NCBI GenBank assembly: GCA_000151295.1
Contig: GG745332.1
Location: 1,503,391 to 1,567,390, forward strand
Reading direction: 5' to 3'
From: Allomyces macrogynus ATCC 38327
Taxonomy: Eukaryota > Blastocladiomycota > Blastocladiomycetes > Blastocladiales > Blastocladiaceae
Length of the DNA stretch: 64,000 bases
Part shown: positions 21,691 to 32,530 of the stretch, piece after piece
Layout of the letters: each line of letters opens with the position of its first letter
How positions within the stretch are numbered: position 1 is the first letter of the stretch
The notes under the pieces: generated by a model
Seen by the model: the letters and a program-made list of their open reading frames with translations, nothing else
Databases searched by the model: none
What the model was told of the DNA's origin: nothing
Made by a program: the position numbers and the translations under genes

Positions 21691-22721
21691 GGTCGATGGT
21701 ACGGTGGATGCGCGCAGAATGGTCGGCAACATGGTGGTTGTTGGTTGGATGGTTGGCGATTAGGGGTTGGGGGGTGGATGGGTCCTTGGTTGCGGAGCGC
21801 GGAGAAAGAGAGGAGGAGGGCGAGGCCGGTCAGGTCCAACTCGAGGACGGGGGCGGGGCCGGTACTTGAAGGGCACACGCGGGGGCGAAGGCGCGCGTCG
21901 ATTTGAGGCGTTTGTGTTTTGGACGGAGCGAGCCGGCACAGTCAATCGGTCACGAAGGTGCGACTCATGGCCGACGCCCAAATCGCGCTGCGTTGTGGGT
22001 GCGGGGATGGTAGTGTTGATCGCGCGTGTCTGCATCACCGTTTGACCGCGGCGGCCGGTTGGCGTCGGAAAGCGTAAATACGTTCACAAAGTGAGTGGAG
22101 ACGTGCGCGATCAGAAGCGAAGTGAGTGTTGAAATCCGAGTCACGTCGCTTGTTCGCCCGGTGCGCAAGCCCCAAAATACATGCGCACACACGACCACAT
22201 TCTTTTGGGCAGGCATTTCCAAGGGCGATCAAGGATCGCAACGCCACTGGCACGAGGAACTTTTGGCCTGCAGCCAATGAATGCTTTCCTGGGAGGCTGG
22301 GACCCTTCCTGAGGCGTACCTCGCCTTCTTTCCCGCCGCTTTCCGCCGGCAGATTTAAACAGGCCTCGTGAGACGGTGCGACTGGGCGGCACGTGAGGCT
22401 GCTGTCACTGCCGCCCAGTTCTGCTCGCCACTCGCCAATCTTTCCGGAATCGCGCTTGGACGCGTCGCGGGTTATGATCACACGTTGAGCTGTCGGTCTT
22501 TTCACAGTCCCATTGCTATTGCCTTGCAGAACCACACAGCCTGCACGGCCCCACGCGCGCACGACCACCACGACGACCAAGTTCGGCAACAACCGCGACG
22601 GCCAAGTCGCTCTGGCCAGCCTACAAAAGCCGGCCGCGCCCCGCGTCAGCTTTGCTCTCCACCCAATCTTTTGGACCAACTCCAGCTCCTGCTCGCTCGC
22701 TCGCTCTCTCCCTCCAACAAG
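21691..22721. promoter_or_regulatory. Divergent ILV2-ILV5 intergenic region
   Basis: About 1030 bp separate the two start codons. CTACAAAAGC at about 22621-22630 is a TATA-like element 90 bp upstream of ILV5. I did not find a convincing TGACTC site (Gcn4) by eye, and no coding frame here looks genuine. Confidence 0.5.
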
Positions 22722-23924
22722 ATGTTCGCCCGCACCGCATGCTCAACTCTGCGCGCCGGCGCCCGCCGCTCGTTTGCCACGGCCGCTGCCCGCGCCGCGA
22801 CGCGCACGACGGCTCGCTCTGCTCTCGCCGCCGCTCCCACCAAGACGATGCCGCAACGTCGCTCGATCCAGACGCTCGACTTTGGCGGCACCAAGGAGGT
22901 CGTCTACGAGCGGTCCGACTACCCGCCCGCCAAGCTGCAAGAAGTGCTCGGCAAGGACACGCTCGCCGTGATCGGCTACGGCACGCAAGGCCGCGCGCAG
23001 GCGCTCAACGCGCGCGACAACGGCATGAAGGTGATTGTCGGCGTGCGCGAGGGTGGCCACTCGTGGAAGCTCGCGCAAAAGGACGGGTGGGTGCCCAACG
23101 AGACGCTCTTCGACATTGAGCCGGCGTGCGACAAGGGCACTGTTGTCATGAACCTGCTCTCGGACGCCGGTCAAAAGGAGGCCTGGCCCGCCATGAAAAA
23201 GTACCTGACCAAGGGCAAGACGCTCTACTTCTCGCACGGGTTCGGCGTCGTCTTTGCCGACCAGACGGGCATTGTCCCGCCCAAGGATATTGACGTGATC
23301 CTCGCGGCGCCCAAGGGGTCCGGCACGACCGTGCGCAACCTGTTCTTGGAGGGCCGCGGGATCAACTCGTCGGTCGCCGTGCACCAGGACGTGTCGGGCA
23401 AGGCCAAGGAGCGCGCTGTTGCCATTGGCGTCGCTGTCGGTTCGGGCTACCTCTACGAGACGACGTTTGCCAAAGAAGTCTACTCGGACTTGACGGGCGA
23501 GCGCGGTGTGCTCATGGGCGCGATCCAGGGCATGTTCCAAGCGCAGTATGAGGTGCTGCGCGCCAAGGGCCACACCCCCTCGGAGGCCTTCAACGAGACG
23601 GTCGAGGAAGCCACGCAGTCGCTCTACCCGCTGATTGGCGCCAACGGCATGGACTGGATGTACGCCAACTGCTCGACGACGGCGCAGCGTGGCGCGCTTG
23701 ACTGGGCGCCCAAGTTCTACAAGGCGTCGAAGCCCGTCTTTGAGGAGCTCTACCAGTCGGTCGAGACAGGCGAGGAGACGCGCAGGACGCTCGACGTCAA
23801 CTCTCGGTCCGACTACCGCGAGTCGCTCGAGAAGGAGCTTGCCGAGATTCGCAACTCGGAAATGTGGCGCGCCGGTGTCACCGTCCGCCAGCTGCGCCCG
23901 GAGAACCAGAAGAAGTCGTCCTGA
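22722..23924 (+). CDS. ILV5: Ketol-acid reductoisomerase, mitochondrial
   Basis: A single exon of 400 residues, the usual fungal length. Residues 1-48 are an Arg/Ala/Thr-rich mitochondrial presequence. The mature part starts near TLDFGGTKEVVYERSDYP. The NADPH Rossmann motif is VIGYGTQGRAQALNARDNG. The KARI C-terminal domain includes SDLTGERGVLMGAIQGM and EEATQSLYPLIGANGMDWM, with the acidic Mg ligands in SDLTGER and EATQS. It converts acetolactate to dihydroxyisovalerate, the step after ILV2. The start at 22722 has a good context (CAACAAGATG) and is the only ATG that includes the presequence. ILV2 lies divergently upstream. Confidence 0.97.
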   Translation: MFARTACSTLRAGARRSFATAAARAATRTTARSALAAAPTKTMPQRRSIQTLDFGGTKEVVYERSDYPPAKLQEVLGKDTLAVIGYGTQGRAQALNARDNGMKVIVGVREGGHSWKLAQKDGWVPNETLFDIEPACDKGTVVMNLLSDAGQKEAWPAMKKYLTKGKTLYFSHGFGVVFADQTGIVPPKDIDVILAAPKGSGTTVRNLFLEGRGINSSVAVHQDVSGKAKERAVAIGVAVGSGYLYETTFAKEVYSDLTGERGVLMGAIQGMFQAQYEVLRAKGHTPSEAFNETVEEATQSLYPLIGANGMDWMYANCSTTAQRGALDWAPKFYKASKPVFEELYQSVETGEETRRTLDVNSRSDYRESLEKELAEIRNSEMWRAGVTVRQLRPENQKKSS

Positions 23925-24453
23925 AGCGGTTCAGTCGTCGTTTTGACGCTTGGAGTGCTCGATTTTTGATTTTTGTTTTTTATTTTTCCGGTCCTCGGTT
24001 CCTTTTGTTGATTTGATCTTTGTGCGCGCGGCTGCCTTGATCGTTTGGCCCGACCAACTTGGCAGCGGTCTATCAAATGTACCTAGCTTTTGGCCAATCT
24101 TCTGTCGCGTTCGTCACCGTCTTGGTGCTTCTTTTGAGCAGTTCTTAGGACCCGCTGTTGGGAGCGCTGTTTCGCTCCTGCCGCCTTATATCTCCCTGTC
24201 TGGCTCGATGCGGTTCCCAAACAAAAGCTTTCGTCCGCCCTCGGCTCACGAACAGGACTGCCATCTGCACACAAACACAAACAGCAGAACAGGACGACCA
24301 CCTCCACAATCAAACCCATGTTGAGAAGCCCTCTCCATTTGTTCAGTCCGACCGGTCAAAAGTCCCCGACGTAAGCCGACCAGCGGCTCGTCCGCACTAC
24401 CTCCTTCATCTACGCCCCATCGTCACCACCGCGACCCCAACCACCGTCCCCGC
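23925..24453. other. Convergent 3' ends of ILV5 and the stomatin gene
   Basis: T-rich stretches follow ILV5 (about 23960-24010), as expected for a 3' UTR. No other gene is seen. Confidence 0.5.
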
Positions 24454-25735
24454 TCACGCCGACCCGGCCTCCTGAACCGCCAAATTGCGCATCGTGCTCT
24501 CCACCCCCTCTGACGACGAGAGAGGAACGAACACCACTTTGGTGTTAGCTGAGCGGGCCATATTCTGGAGAGTTTCCAGGTACCGAATCTGCATGGCCGC
24601 GCGCGAATTCAAGATATCCGAGGCCTTGCGCATCAACTGCGCGGCCTGGACCTCGGCCTCAGCCGCAATCACCTTCGACTCGCCGATCCGCCGCTGCTTG
24701 GCCGCGGCCGACAACGAGTCGAGCACTTCGGCCGCAAGCTGCAGGTCCTTGATGAGAATGGCTTCGACGTGCACGCCCCAGTCGCGCGAGGGAGCCGAAA
24801 TGATGCGCTCGATTTCGTGCGCGATCGAGTCTGTCCGGGGAGGCGGGATAGAGGGTGAGCGGAGGGGGACACGGGACGGGACGAGCAGGACGAAAAGCTG
24901 TACCGCGGTGCTCAATCAGTTCCTGCAGGTTGCGCGACCCAAATATTTGCCGCAGCGTCGTTTGCGTGCGCTCCATCAAGGCCGTCGTCACATTTTGCAC
25001 GAGGAACGTGGCCACGTAGCTACGGTCCCGTCGCGGTTAGACATGTCGACGATGGGTGGAGAAGAGAGCACACGTAACGTACGGGTCGACGACCTTAAAG
25101 TAGAGCACCGAGTCGCAGTTGACACCGACATTGTCCTTGGTCATGACGTACTGGCGCGGAATGTCGCAAATCTTGAGCTTGATATCGACTATAATGCGTC
25201 GCCGGGGATGGACGGACGGGTCAGGCCGTGCGCAAACGACACGATCGAATGCCAACGAGCCAAACAAAGTACTTGTCATGAGCGAGTCGGTCATCACGTT
25301 GATTTGCTGCAGGCCCGGGTCGGTCTGCTTGATGCACTTGCCGAACCGCGAAATCAAGCCGACGCTGCCCTGCTCGACGACGCGGTACGGATTGGGAAAG
25401 CACTACGTCGGACCGCGGCGACGTCAGCGTCTCCTCGATTCCACGGCCGACGCGCGTCATCTTGCGCGGGGGCAGGACCGGAGACAATACAAAGCAGCAC
25501 GGAATCGACCCAAAGAACCCAATCACGCCGCCAATCGCCGTCATCATGGACTCGTAGAACCCGTGCTGCGAGTCGCCACCTACAACGTCATCGACTGGGC
25601 GTGAGACACCGTCGTGGCCATCACGATGTCGGCAGTCCAACTCGACGCACTCTCAATGTCCTGCGCAAAAGATGGCTGCCGCTGCGGTGCGCCAGTGTCG
25701 GCCTGGTTCGACGGGTACACGGGCTGGCTCGACAT
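24454..25735 (-). CDS. Stomatin-like band-7 (SPFH) membrane protein
   Basis: Six exons join in frame (25735-25651, 25579-25491, 25402-25273, 25188-25083, 25019-24904, 24830-24454) for about 300 residues, the usual stomatin size. A hydrophobic hairpin (AIGGVIGFFGSIPCC) ends in Cys, likely palmitoylation sites, then CFPNPYRVVEQGSVGLISRF opens the SPFH domain. Conserved blocks follow: IDIKLKICDIPRQYVMTKDN, FKVVDPYVATFLVQNVTTAL, LIEHRDSIAHEIERI and KDLQLAAEVLDSLSAAAKQR. The C-terminal helix AEAEVQAAQLMRKASDIL is the oligomerising coiled coil. Stomatins scaffold cholesterol-rich membrane patches and regulate channels. Donors vary (GTGCGT, GTATTG, GTACTT, GTACGT, GTACAG). The C-terminal stretch after NMARSANTKVVFVPL is short. 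Confidence 0.92.
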
Positions 25736-26958
25736 GGCGGTGGATGAGATTGGGTCGGTGTGGAGGAGCGGGCTGGCATGATCAGAGTCGAGGTCGGCGG
25801 GGTGCGTCCGGGGGATGGACGGCATCAAGATAGGTGGGCGCTCGATCCCAATCGCAATTGTGGACGGGCGTGGATGAGGAGTAAAGCCATTTTGCAAACG
25901 TCGGTCAACCTTGCCTGGTCATGACGCGATCACGTGTTCGTTCTGTCGTCGTGCTGACCGCGAGCATGCATCAGCTGTCATTCCCGCTAGCTGTCGCGTC
26001 GTCGTGCTCGGTCTAGTTTGACCTCGTCTTCGTAATTAGCTGCAATCAATACGCCATGTCATATCAGTACCCACGGTCACTGGCTCGAGCTTCGAGTGCC
26101 AACGACGTGATCCGCCAAGTCGCCATACAAGAAGTTCCAGCTTGGCCACTGGCTGCAGTGAGCTCGCCCTCGAGCCCATTGCGCTCGGTCCGGGAGCGCC
26201 AAGGCCTGCGCTCGCACATCTCAACTCGCGATCGGCACGACCAACGCTAGCGGCCCTGGTCGCCTCGCGCACAGCCTGCTCCAGCTTCACAACTAGCAAG
26301 CCCAGCAACAGTTCCATGGCCGATTACTGGAAGGATGAAGAGCCTTGCACAGGGAAATGTTGCCCTGGTCGACATGTCTCTCGATTCAGCTGGATTCATT
26401 GAACTCAAGGTTCATTGGCACAGCATGTCGACCATTTTCAAGGACAATCATGTCTCTGACTTGCAAATCAGATCCACCACTTGAATGGGACTATGAAGAC
26501 ACAAGGCCTGGCGGCATTTTCGCACAAGAATAACAGGATTGAGAATAGTAATTTTTCGACACCGTTACTTACCATGTACCCGGTTTTGGGCAAGGCGCAT
26601 CAGATTCAGTGTTCTCAACTCCAACATTGGTGCTTTGGGTCACCAACAGATTCCACAAGAAGTATGAGCGCGACATCTATGACAAGAGGAGCAAGCTCTG
26701 AAAGTGCCTTGGCAGTATGTTTGTCCTCATCACAAGCGTGTCCCCCATCTTGACTGCCCCCCATCACCAATGCAACCACACCCCCCATCATCACACCCCC
26801 ATCACTGATGCAACTGCACCCCCCCCCCCATCACTGATGCGACCACCACCCCCCCCCCCCATCACCAACACAACCGCACCCCTGTCATCAATGCGATCAC
26901 ATCTCCCTCTGTTAAGTTTGTTTTTTGATGCTGACTGTTGTACTTTTCCTGTAACTTG
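25736..26958. other. Stomatin promoter, then the edge of a CpG-poor island
   Basis: Up to about 26030 this is the stomatin 5' flank. Beyond it CpG falls and frames become short. The only clear structure is the C-rich minisatellite near 26750-26905. Confidence 0.45.
26752..26905. repeat. C-rich minisatellite
   Basis: Five or six degenerate units of about 22-30 bp contain CATCACTGATGCAAC or CATCACCAATGCAAC followed by a C-run (up to 11 C). The plus strand is nearly G-free apart from TGATG/ATGC. Confidence 0.8.
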
Positions 26959-27468
26959 CAGAGGTGCAGTTTCTCAAATTTACAGCGACCCAGAAACTCA
27001 AGATTGTGCAGATCGCTGCTGCTGTGGTCTTGCGCGTGATGGAAATGATCCTTGTGGGTGGCCCAGTTGAGCAGGTCTCTGTGTGCATGCAGTTTGGCAC
27101 CTGGTCAAAGTGGAGGCAGCCTATGGGCAGGTTGGCCACTCATGGCGGCCCTTCTTCCCCACACACTGATTGGAAATTTGACGAAATTGTGACCTATAGT
27201 GTAACTTCCATCATTATTCACTTGGTGGATGAGATGAGTGAGGACTTGGAGCTGCCTGCAGTCCCACATGTTGATGAGCTGTTCATGGACTTGGACCTTA
27301 AGGTATGCCTGTTTTTTGTTGGATTCTAGCAAGCATTCCCGCTTTGATTTTGACGGGGAACCGATCATTTTTTTAGGCGTGGCTTGATGCTCACGTCCAA
27401 GGGTGCACTCTGCCTCAACATGGCCAACCTGTTGCTCAAGTTGACATGGCGCCAGTAAAACACGTGTG
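26959..27468 (+). pseudogene. Orphan gene fragment with intron signals
   Basis: A consensus acceptor (TTTTCCTGTAACTTGCAG, ending near 26960) opens a 120-residue protein-like frame: VQFLKFTATQKLKIVQIA, then VTYSVTSIIIHLVDEMSEDL and ELFMDLDLK. It is followed by a GTATGC donor near 27303 and an acceptor (ATTTTTTTAG) near 27377, after which one frame reads MLTSKGALCLNMANLLLKL. I cannot tell the downstream frame with certainty, and no start exon is visible. Family unknown. It lies in CpG-poor DNA, so it is probably a decaying gene. Confidence 0.35.
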
Positions 27469-28875
27469 GGTGTGAATCGATCTGTGGCATGTTGTTGGGG
27501 TGCTTTTGCTATGTTCAACCATATAACCTTATAATTCTGTTGTGTTCGCTCACTGTTGCTGCGGCTTTTGGACAAAATGCAATGCAGTTGAGGGAAGGAG
27601 AAGAGCGTGTGTCGCCCAATGGTAGAGGGGATTGCTGAGCAACAGACTGGGGCATGACACATGATGAGCAAGACTTGGTGGACGAGGGCGTGAAGCATGA
27701 GTGACGTTTGGACGTTTTGCAACTTGCAAGCTGTGGGATCGTCTTGCTCCTGTGCTTTGTGTTGGTAAGGGTCAAAAAGTGGAGCAATGTCACAAGAGCA
27801 AGCTGCATTTGGCACTCAGAAACAATGGCGCCAGGTGAGCAGTGTGATGCAGCACAGCCTGGGGCGGAATGGGATGCAAAGGGTCATGCAGCCAATACTG
27901 AGGACATGGAGCGTATGCGTGGGCGCGAGGACTCGACAGGAGCAAGCAAGGGATGAAAGATAGTGAAGAATGAATGGGCCACTCACAATGTGGCAGAATG
28001 AAGGGTGTTGCATCATGCCAGCTCAGGACCCAAACAATGCAGTGCACTGCACAAGGGGAGGCTGAAGGAACAGGCGCCCAACTATCGAATCTGAGCACAA
28101 GGGTAAAAGTGGTCAATGGCAAACCAACAAGCAAGTGCCACAGTCTGATATTGGACATGAAAATGGATGAGAAAGCGTGTGAGCTCACATGCAGACTGGA
28201 AATATCAGCGAAGGGACAAATGGAACGCGAAACTGTAATCAGGATAAAAGGAACCAACGAATCGCATTCTTGGTGATGAGCGGGAGTGTTGGAGCGTGAC
28301 ATGTAGGTAAACAAGCTGAGAACAGAGACAAACCACCCCATGTTCAAGTACAAGGAGCCTGTGAGCGTGCCATTCCAATGGATTCCACCCGAGTCGTCGA
28401 TTCTGCTCGAGGATTCCAGTCTCCTTGTTGTGCGCGACAGTGAGCCGCAGGACGAGGAAAATTTGCATCGTTCAGGGCGCTATTTGTAGTTGTTGGTCTT
28501 GGCCGATTGTTTAATAATTCAAGTCTTTGTTGAGCGCCCCACAAACAATCATGTTTCGAATCGCAGCGTTTCGGTTGCAAGTTGAGCCTGGAAACAAAGC
28601 AATTTGCAACACGCTCGCTCAATGAACACACAGAGAGCAACGGCCGAGTCCAACAGGAAAACCGGTTTCTTCATATCGATGCCAGCCATTCGAAACAGAA
28701 ACAATAAAACGCGATACAGAAAACGAAAAGGCCATCGCAACACCCGTCACTCGACCAGTAAAGGGAATCACGATCCCAAAAACAAAGAGACACAATGTGC
28801 CCAAACCAAAGCGAGCATCTCACTCTTCTCACCCGCCAAACACGCCCACGTCTCACATCACAACACGCCCACCAC
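27469..28875. other. CpG-poor intergenic DNA before ABCE1
   Basis: Short frames on both strands, none recognised. The last 400 bp or so (from about 28480), A-rich on the plus strand, should be the 3' UTR of ABCE1. Confidence 0.45.
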
Positions 28876-31236
28876 TTACTTGCCGCCCTTCTTCTTGCCC
28901 TCCTTGCCGCCCTTGGCGCCGCCCTCTTCCTTGGCCTTCTTCTCGCGACGACCGCCCTTGGCGTTGCTGTCGGCGTCGGGCCCAGACTGGAACGTCTCCG
29001 TCGACACGGTCTCAACAAAGAAGTAGTTACCGGCCAACTTCTGCTCGCGGTCGAGCTGCGAATCGAGCTTGTTGATGCGTGGGCGGTAGTTGGTCGGGTC
29101 ACGGCGGAACGTGATCTCGAGCGACTTGAGGAACGCGTTCATACCCGTGAGTAGCGGCTGCGGCGCGTTGGCGTGCGCGGCGATACCGGGCTGACCGTCG
29201 TAGACAATGACGCGGTCGGCCAAGTAGGTCGCCATGATGAAATCGTGCTCGACAATGAACGCCGTCTTCTTCGAGTGCAGAATGAACCGCTTAATGACCT
29301 TGGCGGCAATAATACGCTGCTCCGAGTCGAGGTAGGCCGACGGCTCGTCAATCAGGTAAATGTCGGCGGGCTTGCCGAGGCACAGGCACAGCGCGACACG
29401 CTGCAACTCACCACCCGACAAGTGCGTCACTTCCTGGTCAATGATGTTGTCGATGCTGAGCGGCTTGCACACGTCCGTCTGGAACTGCGGGTGCATGAAC
29501 GCGGCCTTAATGCGCTTGATGAAGAGCATGCGCACGGTGCCCGGGAACTTGGGCGAGATCGTCTGCGGCTTGTACGAGACCGACAGTTCCGGGACCTGGT
29601 AGTCGCCGTCGGCTGGCAGCAGACCGGCGAGCATCTTGATGAACGTCGTCTTGCCGGTACCGTTTTGACCGAGCATGACCAGGATCTCCGAGTCGGTGAA
29701 GGAGCCGCCGTCAATGCGCAGCGAGAAGTTGCCCTGCTTCTTCTTCATCGACGGGTAGTGGAACCGGCGCATGCGGTCAATCGCCTGGTCGTCGGCCGAC
29801 TCGGCAATGCGGAACGTGAGCGACTCCTCGCGGAACCGCAAGTTCTCGGTCGGGACCTTGCCGTCGAGGAAGACGTTGATGCCTTCGCGCACCGAGAAGG
29901 GCAGCGTCACAACACCGTAGACGGACGGCATGCCATAGAGCACGCACACGAAATCCGACAGGTAGTCGAGCACCGACAGATCGTGCTCGACGACAATGAC
30001 GTAGCGGTCGTCCTTGAGGAGGGAGCGGATCGTGCGCGCAGCGTTGAGACGCTGCTTGACGTCGAGGTAGGATGACGGCTCGTCGAACATGTAGCTACGC
30101 GTGAGTAGGGCGAGGTAAGTCGGGGCCGCGCCGAAAGTCGATAGCCGCGGAAAAGCGTGTGGCAGCGTACATCTCGGCGTCTTGCACGCAGGCCATGGCA
30201 ATGGCAAAGCGCTGCAACTCACCACCCGACAGCTTCGACACCTCGCGCGTGAGCACGTCCTTCAGGTCTGGAAAATAGGGGAAACAAGCAAGTCAGCACC
30301 AAGAACAGGTGAAAAAGGCAACAATGCGCAGAGAAAAGATAGTACCGAGCTCCTGGATGAGGAAGTCCTTGTTGTCGAGCTCGCGCTTGGCCTCAAGCAG
30401 CTTGTCGACCTCGCCCGACACCATGCGCGGAATGTTGTCGACGTACTGCGGCTTGATGATGGCCTTAAGGTTGTCTTCGAGAATCTTAGTGAAGTAGTTT
30501 TGCAGCTCCGAGCCGCGGAAGTACTTCAAGATGTCCTGCCACTCGGGCGGGTTCTAAAGATCAAAGACGCGATGACCGTGGTCAGCTTCGCAAACGCGTC
30601 ATGGGAAAGGGAGCCATGTCTCGATCCGATAGGGGTGTGAAGAGCGTACGTCGTAGCGACCGAGGTTGGGCTTGAGCTTGCCCGCGAGAATGCGCAGCGC
30701 CGTCGACTTGCCGATACCGTTGGTACCGACGAGACCAAGCACCTGGCCCGGTCGCGGCACGGGCAGACGGTGCAGCTTGAAGGCGTTCGCCGAGTAGCGA
30801 TGCGTCGTGTCCTTTTCGAGGTTGGTCGGCAAGTTGATGATGTGGATCGCCTCGAACGGGCACTTTTTCGGGCAGATACCACAACCAATGCACAGCTCCT
30901 CGGAAATGAAGGCAATCTTGGACGTGGCATTGACCTCAATGCAGAGCTTGCCTAGAGCGGAGCAGCAGCGCGGGATGGCGGCGGATCAGTACCACCGCTC
31001 GGATGGCTCGGATGGAGGAGAGCAGTTGGTCGGCGCGCGCGTGCACCGCCGATGGTGCATGGTCTGGAACGATGGTTGGACGCGCGAGCGCATTGGCGGT
31101 GCCGGCAAGATAGATGGACGCGAGCGCACTCACCCATGCGCACGACGGGGCACGACTTCTTGCACTCGTGCCGGCATTTTTTGGGCTTGCACTTGTCGGA
31201 GCTGACAATAGCGATACGGGTGAGCTTGTCCGACAT
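28876..31236 (-). CDS. RLI1: ABCE1/Rli1 ribosome-recycling ATPase
   Basis: Five exons (31236-31134, 30951-30650, 30553-30346, 30267-30171, 30094-28876) give about 642 residues. The N-terminus has two 4Fe-4S clusters ([17 protein letters not shown] and [12 protein letters not shown]). NBD1 has Walker [10 protein letters not shown], signature LSGGELQRF and Walker [14 protein letters not shown]2 has [18 protein letters not shown] and [14 protein letters not shown]. The protein splits ribosomes after termination and helps initiation and ribosome export; it is essential and cytosolic. Yeast and human proteins end just after the NYFF motif near [15 protein letters not shown]. This one continues about 40 more residues in a Lys/Gly/Glu-rich tail ([11 protein letters not shown]). 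Donors are GTGAGT, GTACGC, GTACTA and GTACGC. Confidence 0.96.
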
Positions 31237-32530
31237 GGTTGCAGCGAGTTGGAAGAGTCGGTTCCGCGGTCGTGTTGCTAGTCGTCGCCGTCGTCGCCGT
31301 CGTCGCTCGTCGTGATCGCGGTGGCGATTCGCACGCGAAGCGGAGTCGGTCGCGAGCGGCAGCGTGGCGGAACGAGCGTGTTTGTTCACATGCAGTGCAC
31401 GTGGCCTCGTTGCCATGCACTTTGGATCGGCACCGGTCATCGCTGCTGTTGAATTTTGCCGCTGTCTGTGATCGCCTCCAAATCTTTGCCCCTTCGCGCA
31501 CCTGCGCAGTTCGTTCACTCCTCGCATTGCATCCCATTTCAAATTTGTGATCGTTTTGGTTGGGCCGCTCGTAGGAGCAGCTGCGCGCAGTGGGGCACGG
31601 GCATGCATTTTCGACCAGACAATGGACACCATGCTGGGCCGAGCACGCGCACATGTGCCGAGAACTGGAATGCAAATGTATACAAGTTTCAATGAAGATC
31701 CGAATCTGCGTGAGCGGGGATGGCCGTCAACTTGGTGTGCGGAGCAAGGGCGCCGGGTCGAGAGGCCAACGGATCCGGCAAATGGGCAGTTCGCGTCCAA
31801 CAAATCCAATGCCAACAGGAATGGGCAACAATGTAATCGGTGGCCAAACGGCACAACATGTGTTCCTGGGAGCGCCCGAACCATGCACTTTCATCGCATT
31901 GCGCGTGCCCGCGTTGCCGAAGCATTGTTGCGGGCACCTGAGCATTTTCCTGCCCCTGCCGCCGCCTCGCTCGGGTCGCCGCGGACTGTCGCTCATCCAT
32001 TCGCCCGTCCCTTCCGCATGTCGGCACGGCTGCCCCGGCGCATGCGAATTGATGCTCTTGTTGCCGTCCATGCGGGTCGTTTGGGCATGCAGCGTGACTC
32101 CTGGCTCATCGGGTCAGGATAATTGTTCGAGACTTGGGCCGTCGCCGCGGACTGTCGCTCTTCCATTCGTCCGTCCCTTCCGCACGTCGGCACGGCTGCC
32201 CCGGCGCACGCGATTCGATGCTCTCGTTGCCGTCCATGGCGTTGTCGCCCAGCGGGTCGTTCGGGTTTGCAAACGTGACTCCTGGCTCATTGGGTCAAGC
32301 TAACTGTTCGAGTGTCGGGCCGCAACCACTCGGGCGCCGTTCTTCAGCGGCTGTGGATCAAAAGCCGACACGCCCTGCGCCCCGTTGCTCTCGAACGTCT
32401 TGTGGTAACGAACCGCAATTCGGCCGTGACTCGCTCGCCTGACCGCTGATCCACGCCCGCTCTTGCTCTCAGCACACTCTTGCTCGCTCGACTTGCCCAG
32501 GCCCATCCACCCTCGCCAATCGGCTCAAAA
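31237..32530. other. Divergent intergenic region of ABCE1 and the ABCC gene
   Basis: About 1.3 kb between divergent starts. It contains the tandem duplication at 31975-32322. Open frames (for example 31590-32303 on plus) are without domains and follow the duplication, so I do not call them. Confidence 0.5.
31975..32322. repeat. Head-to-tail duplication of about 170 bp
   Basis: Unit 1 (31975-32140) and unit 2 (32141-32322) both start GTCGCCGCGGACTGTCGCTC and end with TTGTTCGAG or CTGTTCGAG and GGGCC. They are about 85% identical; unit 2 carries an insertion of roughly 15 bp after GTTGCCGTCCAT. They lie 200-550 bp upstream of the ABCC start codon. Confidence 0.85.

Noticed and set aside
31590..32303. 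Plus-strand ORF of 237 codons upstream of the ABCC gene
   Set aside because: It runs across the tandem duplication, has no domain and shares its length with other random frames here.
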